DNA of 64,000 nucleotides from a virus. The translations under genes were made by a program, and so were the position numbers. The notes under the pieces were generated by a model. The model was not told the DNA's origin. It made no database searches and was given only the letters and a program-made list of their open reading frames with translations. Of this stretch, positions 7,483 to 14,659 are shown piece after piece. Position 1 is the first letter of the stretch, and each line of letters begins with the position of its first letter. The DNA is taken from positions 62,001 through 126,000 of IMG/VR virus record IMGVR_UViG_3300027754_005796; one strand, written 5' to 3'.

Positions 7483-8730
7483 ATGTTTGATGATGCAATC
7501 AGTTATGAGGCAAGAAGCTTTCAAGCTGAATTTTTAAAGAGATTGCATCGAGTTGGTGGTTATCGCCATGATCCCCAAATTCCCGCATTACTAGAAAAAT
7601 TACAGAATACGGAAAGCACTATCCTTGAATTTGCCTTAGGCGATTACGGCAAAGTTTTGTCTGGTTTTTGTGAAACCTTGGACCTAGAACATCCAGATAT
7701 TGCATCTTTTTTTGATGGGTTTTTTTGCGATGACAATCTGTTTGCTCAGCGATGTATGGAATTGATTGAATTGGCCAAGATCGCTAAAGATGCTAATTTC
7801 AAAACTATTTTCCCATTAATTGGGAAAATGTTGTTGGAAGAATCGATTGAAAAAAATATCTTGAAAAGATTAGATGCTACCAATCAATGCAAGTTTCATG
7901 TGCGCTTGATAAAAGATTCTGCTCGGCGTGAAGAAATCAGATGCACTAAGAAGATGCAGGTAATTGATTTGCAGGCTTTGCAAAAAAAAGGTGAAGAAAT
8001 TTGGAATTCACAGCCCTCAGACTTCAAAAAATTTCTTAGATTTGATGCAGCTTACACAGCCGAATTGCGTCAGGCAGAAAGAAAAATGCGTCGATATGAG
8101 GAATTGGGTTGTTCCTCATTAGCAACCGAAATTAAAAAGAGCATAGCTTCATTTCGTGACAACATGGACCAGTCTTACTATGGTTTCAACCGTATCACGA
8201 TGACCAACATATCGATCATTCTTGCTAAGTCTTTGGGATTTCGCTACAATCCCAAGAATTTCGATTCAGTTAGTTATATGACTCGTTTTGAACCGATGAT
8301 TTCTGTTCCAAAAAGTTTTTTCAATGGGTATAATTTTGATCCTATAACGACCCCTGAGTACATTCCTGTCAGTACATCAACAATTTATTGGCAATCTAGG
8401 TCTGATTTTTATGCGTATGAACCTAGGGTTTATCCTTTGCATGAGTTGCAATCGGTTATGCCCAAGTCTGCATCCGAAATAATTGATACTCTGGAAAATT
8501 TTCCAGATGCTGAAGGTAGACCTATTTTTGATCATTTTGGAATTATTGTGCCGGGCATATCATATATCTTTCATCATTTTGTTAACACAGAAGGCTGTCT
8601 TGAGTCTTACAACTCGTCCGAAGAATGCTGTAAGGCTATGGACAGATTGTTCATTCAGAACAAATTTTTTTATCCTGTCATAGTTGGCGAGAAAGACGGG
8701 AAATGTTTTTTTGTGTCGTATTGGATGTGA
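7483..8730 (+). CDS. Hypothetical protein, 415 aa
   Basis: ATG 7483 has GAGG at the right distance. The N-terminal half is helical; the C-terminal half contains many aromatic residues and paired cysteines (EECC). No family is recognised. It follows IF3 by a few bases and is probably in the same transcript. Confidence 0.55.
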   Translation: MFDDAISYEARSFQAEFLKRLHRVGGYRHDPQIPALLEKLQNTESTILEFALGDYGKVLSGFCETLDLEHPDIASFFDGFFCDDNLFAQRCMELIELAKIAKDANFKTIFPLIGKMLLEESIEKNILKRLDATNQCKFHVRLIKDSARREEIRCTKKMQVIDLQALQKKGEEIWNSQPSDFKKFLRFDAAYTAELRQAERKMRRYEELGCSSLATEIKKSIASFRDNMDQSYYGFNRITMTNISIILAKSLGFRYNPKNFDSVSYMTRFEPMISVPKSFFNGYNFDPITTPEYIPVSTSTIYWQSRSDFYAYEPRVYPLHELQSVMPKSASEIIDTLENFPDAEGRPIFDHFGIIVPGISYIFHHFVNTEGCLESYNSSEECCKAMDRLFIQNKFFYPVIVGEKDGKCFFVSYWM

Positions 8731-8737
8731 GGGATTT

Positions 8738-8995
8738 ATGAAATACGAATTTACCCGTGATCAGCTTTTGGAATTTTCAAAATTGGTTTTTGAGAAAGCA
8801 ATCAACAGTTATCTTGATTTAAAAGAAGTGACTTGCGAGTCATTGCTGGACAAGTTTTTGGAAGATAAAAAAAGTATCATGCCTCTTACTCATTTGAGTA
8901 TGAGCCCCATAGTCACGGTTGATGGAACCTATTTCTATAGTGGCACAAATGTAGTGGTTACGAATTCGCAGGATTCGATTTTTTCGATACCCTAA
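8738..8995 (+). CDS. Hypothetical protein
   Basis: This is an 85-residue protein starting 7 nt after the previous gene. The start chosen is the MKYEFTRD methionine rather than an earlier in-frame one inside the upstream gene. It has a helical N-terminal half and a beta-rich C-terminal half. No family is recognised. Confidence 0.5.
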   Translation: MKYEFTRDQLLEFSKLVFEKAINSYLDLKEVTCESLLDKFLEDKKSIMPLTHLSMSPIVTVDGTYFYSGTNVVVTNSQDSIFSIP

Positions 8996-9014
8996 TAAGA
9001 AAGGTTTGGTAGAG

Positions 9015-9386
9015 ATGGCTAAGAGCAAGATTTTGACTCCTTCCGGTGAGATTTTTGGCACGGATTTGGTTCCTGTAGGCTCCAGAATCCCCAAGCTTAG
9101 TGAGTGTGTGCCCTGTGGCGCTCAAGTGCTTGTTGAAATTCTCACTCCTCAAGAAATGATGGGAACGGATTTGACCGTATCTGATAAGTTGGATTTGAAA
9201 GTCCCTCTTCAAGGTTATGTTCGTGCTGCTGGTCCTAGCTTCAATAGTGAAAGTTGGGGTTTTTGCATTGGTAATCGAGTTTTGATTTCCGGTGGTGGCG
9301 TTATGGCTCCCAATTATGACGGTTGCCACAGAGACCGATTCTTCATGGAACCTCACGCAATCAAGGCTGTGCTGGTTGAAGAATGA
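9015..9386 (+). CDS. GroES-like co-chaperonin
   Basis: The pattern matches the Cpn10 fold: a first strand (GAQVLVEIL), a mobile-loop-like stretch, then GYVRAAGP, IGNRVLISGGG, a roof-like insertion and the final strand IKAVLVEE. GroES caps the GroEL folding chamber. Phage versions such as T4 gp31 adapt GroEL for large capsid proteins. At 123 residues it is longer than GroES (97), as gp31 is. No GroEL is present in the window, so host GroEL is the likely partner. It overlaps dnaJ by 4 nt. Confidence 0.75.
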   Translation: MAKSKILTPSGEIFGTDLVPVGSRIPKLSECVPCGAQVLVEILTPQEMMGTDLTVSDKLDLKVPLQGYVRAAGPSFNSESWGFCIGNRVLISGGGVMAPNYDGCHRDRFFMEPHAIKAVLVEE

Positions 9387-10441
9387 AAGACCTGTACGCA
9401 GTCCTTGGAGTTTCAAGAAATGCTACCAAAGACGAAATTTTAAAAGCTTATCGCAAAGGGGCAAAGACGCATCACCCGGATGTAAATCCGGGTGACCCCG
9501 ATGCGCCACGCCGTTTTGGCGAGATACAAGAATCTTACGATATTCTATCCGACCCGAAAAAACGGGCGGAATATGATGCAAGTGGCAGCAGGATGAACTT
9601 TCGTCGTCGTGATTCGGGAATGGGAAACCCGTTCAGCGATGTGATGAATGATTTTTTCGGTAACAACACATTCCGTGGTAGAAATGTACAGATAAGGTTA
9701 GAGATTGATTTAGAAGAAGCCTATACAGGCTGCAAAAAAATCATCAAAGTCAAAAGCAAAAATAAATGTGAAACCTGCAAGGGACAAGGAAGCGTCAGTA
9801 CAGATGTGTGTCAAGCCTGTAAGGGCGAAGGTTTCATCAAGGTGCAAAATGCTCCTTTTGAGTTTAGAAAAAGCTGTGGCGATTGCGACGGTAGTGGCAA
9901 GGTCGATTTAAAACCTTGTGACGATTGTCAAGCCACAGGAACCAAAGCAGGCTATGTAGAGCGTGAAATCGAAGTCGAAGTTCCTATGGGCATGGATAGC
10001 GGTATGCAAATCCGCTTGCCGGGATATGGCGAAGAGTCTATCAAGGGTGGAAAACCGGGCGATTTGGTTGTTTTTATAGTCGTCAGGGATCATGCTCTTT
10101 TTCAAAGAGATGGAATTGACTTGATGATTGATATTCCTGTTTCTTTTACACAGTTAGCTTTGGGTTGCGAACTTGAAATTCCCACTTTGGCAAATGAGCG
10201 TTTAAACATCAAAGTGCCAGCCGGTACGCAATCCCATAGTAAATTTAAGCTTAGAGGTAAGGGTTTGCCTGTTCCCCAAGGATTTATTGGCGATCTTATA
10301 GCAACCGTCAAAGTTGAAATTCCGAAAAATACAAACAAGGATTACGAAGACGCTTTAAAAAATCTTGTAAATTTTGAGCAACAAAATATTGGCCCCAAAA
10401 AAGAGCTTTGGCTAAAAAATATGTCAAAAGCCAATAGATAA
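9383..10441 (+). CDS. dnaJ: Chaperone protein DnaJ (Hsp40)
   Basis: A complete type I DnaJ: a J domain with the HPD motif at 31-33, a short linker, four CxxCxGxG-type zinc repeats (C129/C132, C143/C146, C165/C168, C179/C182; the last is CxxCxATG) and two C-terminal substrate-binding domains. The Gly/Phe linker is much shorter than in cellular DnaJ. It should stimulate host DnaK. An intact type I DnaJ is uncommon in phages. It is coupled to the GroES-like gene by an ATGA overlap, forming a folding module. Confidence 0.95.
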   Translation: MKDLYAVLGVSRNATKDEILKAYRKGAKTHHPDVNPGDPDAPRRFGEIQESYDILSDPKKRAEYDASGSRMNFRRRDSGMGNPFSDVMNDFFGNNTFRGRNVQIRLEIDLEEAYTGCKKIIKVKSKNKCETCKGQGSVSTDVCQACKGEGFIKVQNAPFEFRKSCGDCDGSGKVDLKPCDDCQATGTKAGYVEREIEVEVPMGMDSGMQIRLPGYGEESIKGGKPGDLVVFIVVRDHALFQRDGIDLMIDIPVSFTQLALGCELEIPTLANERLNIKVPAGTQSHSKFKLRGKGLPVPQGFIGDLIATVKVEIPKNTNKDYEDALKNLVNFEQQNIGPKKELWLKNMSKANR

Positions 10442-10473
10442 CCGTAAAGGATTTTCTTCATTCAGGGGTAAAA

Positions 10474-10677
10474 ATGAACAATATAAACAACAAGTTTTTT
10501 TGGGTTGTCGTTGCCTTGACCGGCTTTATGCTTGTCGTGGGCGTTGGTGGCAAGTTTTTTGTTGACAGAGTTGCTGATGTTGTTGTGGAAAAACTTAAGA
10601 AGAAATATAGCCCTTCTCCCTATGGTCCGGGGCTTGATCCAGACAAAATCGATGTTTCCAAGCTTCAAGGCAACTAG
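10474..10677 (+). CDS. Small membrane protein
   Basis: The 67-residue protein has one strong N-terminal membrane helix (about 8-28) followed by a basic helix and a Pro/Gly-rich tail. GGGG lies upstream of the ATG. The function is unknown; a single-helix inner membrane protein is all the sequence supports. Confidence 0.55.
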   Translation: MNNINNKFFWVVVALTGFMLVVGVGGKFFVDRVADVVVEKLKKKYSPSPYGPGLDPDKIDVSKLQGN

Positions 10678-11021
10678 AAGACCTGACAACTTTGTATTGG
10701 CGACGGCTTGTCCGAGTGATCTTGTGGCAATCTGAATAGTTTGGCTACCATCGTTTTACCAATTACCGGCACGCCTTTTATTCTTTTGAATTCATCGTTT
10801 GTAAAAAACAATTTTGAACCATCATCCAACTGCACAAAGATTGGATTTTTTTTGTTAATCAAAATAATTATTTTACCTTTTTTGGTTACCGATGGAATAT
10901 CGAGTTCCATATTAGGAATTTGAAACTCTTTTGCCCAAGAATAATCTTCGACGCAAATTGCCCCATATTTGACAAGTCCGTCTTTAATATTCACATATTC
11001 TTGAAAATTGTTAATCATCAC
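10674..11021 (-). CDS. Hypothetical protein
   Basis: This lone minus-strand gene encodes 115 residues, mostly beta strands (KIIILINKKNPIFVQLDDGSK). It overlaps the end of the small membrane protein by 4 nt. No family is recognised. It is divergent from the gene at 11066, so the 45 nt between them probably hold promoters for both. Confidence 0.5.
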   Translation of the reverse strand: MMINNFQEYVNIKDGLVKYGAICVEDYSWAKEFQIPNMELDIPSVTKKGKIIILINKKNPIFVQLDDGSKLFFTNDEFKRIKGVPVIGKTMVAKLFRLPQDHSDKPSPIQSCQVF

Positions 11022-11065
11022 TACTCTTTTAAATATATTATCTTACAGGGTTATTTAGCAGACAA

Positions 11066-11368
11066 ATGGAAAGAAAATACAATATTACATCCGGTTCAGT
11101 AGTTATGTCGATGGTCTTTACGGTCCAAAAGGTTGATACTTCTGACGAGTTGCTGACCATACATGCAGCAGTTGATATGGGCAATGAAAAAGTGTACTTT
11201 GTTGGTGATCAAATACCGGATATCGATTACAAGGATTTAGAGCTTGAGATTTTGCATTTTATTCAACCACAATTGACCGAGGGTCCAGAATTATCGCCTG
11301 ATATTCTTGCTCGAGTCGCTGAAATTCGTAGTGGGCAGTTTGAAGGTAAGAATATTCGACAGTTTTAA
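11066..11368 (+). CDS. Hypothetical protein
   Basis: The 100-residue protein begins a new co-directional run that ends with the 2OG oxygenase. It has alternating strands and a C-terminal helix. No family is recognised. Confidence 0.5.
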   Translation: MERKYNITSGSVVMSMVFTVQKVDTSDELLTIHAAVDMGNEKVYFVGDQIPDIDYKDLELEILHFIQPQLTEGPELSPDILARVAEIRSGQFEGKNIRQF

Positions 11369-11375
11369 GGAAAAC

Positions 11376-11744
11376 ATGGCTACAAACAACACAGAATCAG
11401 TAAATTTCAAAATTACCGCTACAGGCAATTCAGATGCCGATGAAAGAAAGCCCTGCAACCTGCACAGGTTGACTTTGGAAAAAGTCCATAAATGGCTGGA
11501 TGCTAGAGAATTAGACGAGGCGACTAGAAAGCGCCTCAAGAAAATGTGCAGTACATATCCAGAAGAGGCATTGGAAAATTGGTTGAATAATTTTACAATT
11601 CATTTATCCAGAGCTCGTCAGTATCTTGCCAAAAACACCAAGCCTAAGACTGTAGAAGAAAGTTTTGAGGATGTTTTTCCAGAATTGATTAAAGACAATC
11701 ACACAAACCCCGGTGCAGTCCCACATGTCGAAGAATTTGAATAA
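11376..11744 (+). CDS. Hypothetical protein
   Basis: The ATG at 11376 follows AAGGA and the previous stop closely. The 122-residue protein is helical in its second half (LDARELDEATRKRLKKM). No family is recognised. It overlaps the dUTPase start by 20 nt. Confidence 0.5.
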   Translation: MATNNTESVNFKITATGNSDADERKPCNLHRLTLEKVHKWLDARELDEATRKRLKKMCSTYPEEALENWLNNFTIHLSRARQYLAKNTKPKTVEESFEDVFPELIKDNHTNPGAVPHVEEFE

Positions 11745-12216
11745 CAGATTACACGGTCACAAAGTGGATGTTCAAATTGTGGCTGATAGTCCAGAATTTA
11801 TACCAGAATACAAAACAGTTGGTAGTGCTGGCTGTGATTTAATGGCCAATATCCCAGCAGATGATACGGGTCGTCGTGTTGTCATGGTAATGCCAAACCA
11901 AGTTGAATGCGTAGATGCGGGATTCAGAATGGTTTTGCCTTTCGGTTGGGAGGCTCAAATTAGACCCCGTAGTAGTTTGTCTCTCAAAGGTTTGCAAGTC
12001 ACTAATTCACCCGGAACGATTGATTCAGATTATTTGGGCAGAATCAAAGTGATCGTTAGCAACACCAGTAAAAACATCATTAACATTCAGCATGGCGAGA
12101 GATTTGCACAGATGCTTATCAAGCCTGTTTGGCAAATAAATTGGATTGCTGTTAATAAAATTGGCATCACTACAGAACGAGGCGATGGCGGTTTCGGATC
12201 AACTGGTTCAAAATAA
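11725..12216 (+). CDS. dut: dUTP diphosphatase (trimeric dUTPase)
   Basis: All five motifs of the homotrimeric family are present: AGCDLMA (1), RPRSSLSLKG (2), GTIDSDYLGRIKV (3, with the catalytic Asp), GERFAQMLI (4) and the C-terminal P-loop-like RGDGGFGSTG (5). It hydrolyses dUTP to dUMP, keeping uracil out of phage DNA and feeding dTMP synthesis. The ATG at 11725 lies inside the end of the preceding gene. Confidence 0.95.
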   Translation: MSKNLNNRLHGHKVDVQIVADSPEFIPEYKTVGSAGCDLMANIPADDTGRRVVMVMPNQVECVDAGFRMVLPFGWEAQIRPRSSLSLKGLQVTNSPGTIDSDYLGRIKVIVSNTSKNIINIQHGERFAQMLIKPVWQINWIAVNKIGITTERGDGGFGSTGSK

Positions 12217-12224
12217 GAGGAAAC

Positions 12225-12434
12225 ATGAAGATATTTGCTATTTTAAGCGTGGCTAGGCAGGTTCAAGGAGAATATGTTTGCATAAAAGCCGAAAAGGCTT
12301 TTTTGACGGCAACCAAGGCCGAAGAACATGCAAATAAGTTGTCAAAACAATTTGCCGAGACTATTTCTACGCCTGTTGGGCCTATAGAATGTGTTTGTGA
12401 GCGTGGCGTATTTGAATTAGATGTTGAGGAGTAA
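12225..12434 (+). CDS. Hypothetical protein
   Basis: A 69-residue protein with an AGGAAAC ribosome-binding site. The sequence suggests a beta-alpha-beta fold. No family is recognised. It lies 2 nt before the glycosyltransferase. Confidence 0.5.
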   Translation: MKIFAILSVARQVQGEYVCIKAEKAFLTATKAEEHANKLSKQFAETISTPVGPIECVCERGVFELDVEE

Positions 12435-12436
12435 AA

Positions 12437-13174
12437 ATGGCCGATCCTATTTCCGTACACAACCCTCTTGAGGGTGAGCGTCCTGAGTTAACTGTAAAAC
12501 TGCACGAAAACACCGATGATCATATTTCAATCATCGTTGTTCACAAAGACAGACCAGAATATCTGAATATTTGTTTGCAATCAATTGCAGTAACAAGCTT
12601 CAATAACAATTACGAAATCATAGTTGTTGACAATGCTAGTGGCAAGGATTCACAGGAATTCCTCAAGGACATTCAGACTGAAGTCAAAGTTGTTCGCAAT
12701 GATAAAAACCTCTTTTGGTCTGCTGCCTGTAACTTGGGCGTTCAAGCTGCCGACAAGAATAGCAAATATTTTCTGTTTTTGCATTGCGATGTTGTTGTAC
12801 TCAATCCAGCATGGATTGATCTTTTGGTAAATGTCTCCGAGGCACAGCAAAGTGGTTTCGTGGGAATTGATACCCAAAGTTACATGATGGGAAATCAGAA
12901 GGTTGATTTCTTGCAAGAATATGTGTTGTTGATGACCCGTGATTGTTGGAATGATATTGGTCCTTGGCCCGAGCAATTACCGCAAGTCGGTCCTTGTTTC
13001 ATTATGACCATGAAAGCACAACAAAAAAACCATAAGCCTCAGATCATGAAGAACCAGATCGTTCATCATTATAGAATTTTTAGCATGGACATTTCCGAGT
13101 ATGAGAGGATGACCGAACAGGCTATGGTGACCTTGCCAAAGTTGCTTACCGATATTCAGGCAAAACCAGTATGA
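12437..13174 (+). CDS. Family 2-like glycosyltransferase
   Basis: A GT-A fold is indicated by the nucleotide-binding start (ISIIVVHKDRPEYL), the EIIVVDNAS strand, an asparagine-containing segment and FLHCDVVV, where the DxD metal motif is replaced by HCD. It would transfer a sugar from a nucleotide donor to an unknown acceptor. It overlaps the 2OG oxygenase by 4 nt, so the two are probably made together, hinting at hydroxylation followed by glycosylation of the same target. Confidence 0.8.
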   Translation: MADPISVHNPLEGERPELTVKLHENTDDHISIIVVHKDRPEYLNICLQSIAVTSFNNNYEIIVVDNASGKDSQEFLKDIQTEVKVVRNDKNLFWSAACNLGVQAADKNSKYFLFLHCDVVVLNPAWIDLLVNVSEAQQSGFVGIDTQSYMMGNQKVDFLQEYVLLMTRDCWNDIGPWPEQLPQVGPCFIMTMKAQQKNHKPQIMKNQIVHHYRIFSMDISEYERMTEQAMVTLPKLLTDIQAKPV

Positions 13175-13863
13175 AAGCAACATTTAAGAATGAAGTAGCT
13201 GCGGTATTTGACGATGTCTTTGAGCCAGACATCTACAAATACTTCATCAGTTTTTTCAATTCACAGAATTTTTCATTTCGTAGCTCTGGGCCTTGGCATA
13301 AAATTTGGAAAATTAATGACGGTGAATTTTTAGCTGGTCAGGAAGTTTCCAGCACGCAGATGCCTTTGAACAATCCTTATGATTGGCTCTACACTCAGAT
13401 TCACGGACTTGCCACTAATCACCTTAAAGACATCGTTGGAGAGGAAGGCAAAGATTGGTGTGAGATCGCAATTAGACCTTACATTTATCCCGCTGGAACT
13501 AAAATTTCTTGGCATGATGATTACGGTTATACTGCTGCTTGTATTTTTTATTGCCACCAAGAGTGGAATCCATTCTGGGGTGGTGAATTGATGTTGGCCA
13601 ATACTCCACCTCATGATGTTCTTGATACAACTGTTGGAAACGATGACAGTATCAATCGTTTATACAGCAAGCAGTTACTAAATCACTATGGCTTTGGAAT
13701 GTATTTTTCACCCAATCCCAATCGTTTGCTTTTCACCAAGGGTGGCGTTTGGCACGCAATTAATCGTGTAGATCAGTCTGCTGGCGACAATATTCGTGCA
13801 TCCGTGGTTGCTTTTTTCAGGAAGACTCCTTGTCAATCAATGGAGCAACCTTCTCAGTCATAA
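13171..13863 (+). CDS. 2OG-Fe(II) dioxygenase, prolyl-hydroxylase-like
   Basis: The iron site is visible: HDD in SWHDDYGYT, then a distal His in GGVWHAINRV and a 2-oxoglutarate-binding Arg in IRASVVAFF. The EWNPFWGGELML segment between them is typical of the prolyl 4-hydroxylase-like branch. Such enzymes hydroxylate protein side chains or small molecules. The gene is coupled to a glycosyltransferase (ATGA) and its end overlaps a convergent metallopeptidase by 47 nt. Confidence 0.82.
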   Translation: MKATFKNEVAAVFDDVFEPDIYKYFISFFNSQNFSFRSSGPWHKIWKINDGEFLAGQEVSSTQMPLNNPYDWLYTQIHGLATNHLKDIVGEEGKDWCEIAIRPYIYPAGTKISWHDDYGYTAACIFYCHQEWNPFWGGELMLANTPPHDVLDTTVGNDDSINRLYSKQLLNHYGFGMYFSPNPNRLLFTKGGVWHAINRVDQSAGDNIRASVVAFFRKTPCQSMEQPSQS

Positions 13864-14308
13864 ATTTGTGCCACTCTGGATTGTTCCAGATGACCGGCGC
13901 ATGATTTGAGTATGTTGCTGCATAACTCATGCAAAAAACTTCTTCGTCATTTTGTTTCAAGGCCTCTTTTTGAGCTTTTTTATCAAATTTAGACATTTGT
14001 TCTTTTTTGGTTCTCGCAACTAATTCCGACCACTCTTTTCGCAATTTTGCCGACATCAAATATTCCCAGACTAAATGTGCAATTTCATGAAGAGTGGTGA
14101 AGCTACGACTGTAGTTCCAAGGGGCTGCTACAACGATTTTATCTTTGTGAATATATCCTATGTGTTGGTTGTCACCATTGAGTGTGTTGCCGGGGGTGTA
14201 TCTAAATTTGTAACCTTGCAATAGTTTTCTGTGTCCAGCGGGTAAGATGGATAACAGCTTTTCAACATTGCGTTTTTCTTCAGATTCTAAAAATTGTTTA
14301 AAATTCAT
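13817..14308 (-). CDS. Putative zinc metallopeptidase (HExxH)
   Basis: The motif TTLHEIAHLVWEYL gives a zincin HExxH site, and a downstream NDEEVFCMSYAA could supply the third acidic ligand. The N-terminus (MNFKQFLESEE) resembles amphipathic leader peptides of T4-like internal head proteins. The 163-residue protein has no signal peptide, so it acts inside the cell or is carried in the virion. The substrate is unknown. Confidence 0.6.
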   Translation of the reverse strand: MNFKQFLESEEKRNVEKLLSILPAGHRKLLQGYKFRYTPGNTLNGDNQHIGYIHKDKIVVAAPWNYSRSFTTLHEIAHLVWEYLMSAKLRKEWSELVARTKKEQMSKFDKKAQKEALKQNDEEVFCMSYAATYSNHAPVIWNNPEWHKFMTEKVAPLIDKESS

Positions 14309-14659
14309 CCCTGCCCCTTTTTATTTTAAATTATTTATACAAATTTGTCACTAAATTTATAATATCATGGGCCGTGAGGCGGGAACCGATTGCCCTAATT
14401 ATCGGGATTTTTTTGTGTTTCTACTAAAAACACAACGCTTGTCTCCCTGCGAATGGGTGTCGGGTAACGAAAATGACCCTAATAGTACGGAAAGCCTTGA
14501 AAGAGCAGCAATCTTTCAACTGTGATTTGAATGAAAGTCGTCCATGATTTGTAAAATCAGCCTTGTGCCGGAAAGTTTCTGTGGACTGTCAATAATTCAA
14601 AGGAGCCTTGTGGCAACACAAGGCTCTTTAAATTAAATGTTCTAAACTATAGATAAAGC
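14309..14659 (+). ncRNA. Hairpin-rich non-coding stretch, possible structured leader RNA
   Basis: These 351 nt have no convincing ORF but several clean hairpins on the + strand. CCGAT/ATCGG (14386-14390 with 14401-14405) precedes a T7 run. TTGTGTTT/AAACACAA is at 14413-14435, TTGAAAGA/TCTTTCAA at 14497-14519, TGATTT/AAATCA at 14545-14559, and a strong GCAA-capped hairpin at 14600-14629. The 9-mer AGCCTTGTG occurs at 14559-14567 and 14604-14612, and both copies can pair with 14617-14625, so alternative folding is possible. It lies directly upstream of phoH. I could not match it to a known RNA family. Confidence 0.4.
14600..14629 (+). terminator. Strong GCAA-capped hairpin upstream of phoH
   Basis: A 10 bp perfect GC-rich stem (14603-14612 with 14617-14626), extended by a G-U and two A-U pairs, closes a GCAA tetraloop and ends in only three T. 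It may be an intrinsic terminator/attenuator or the final helix of a structured leader. Confidence 0.5.

Noticed and set aside
14309-14659. tmRNA, RNase P RNA, SRP RNA or 6S RNA
   Set aside because: No conserved sequence blocks of those RNAs could be found, so it is left as an unassigned structured region.
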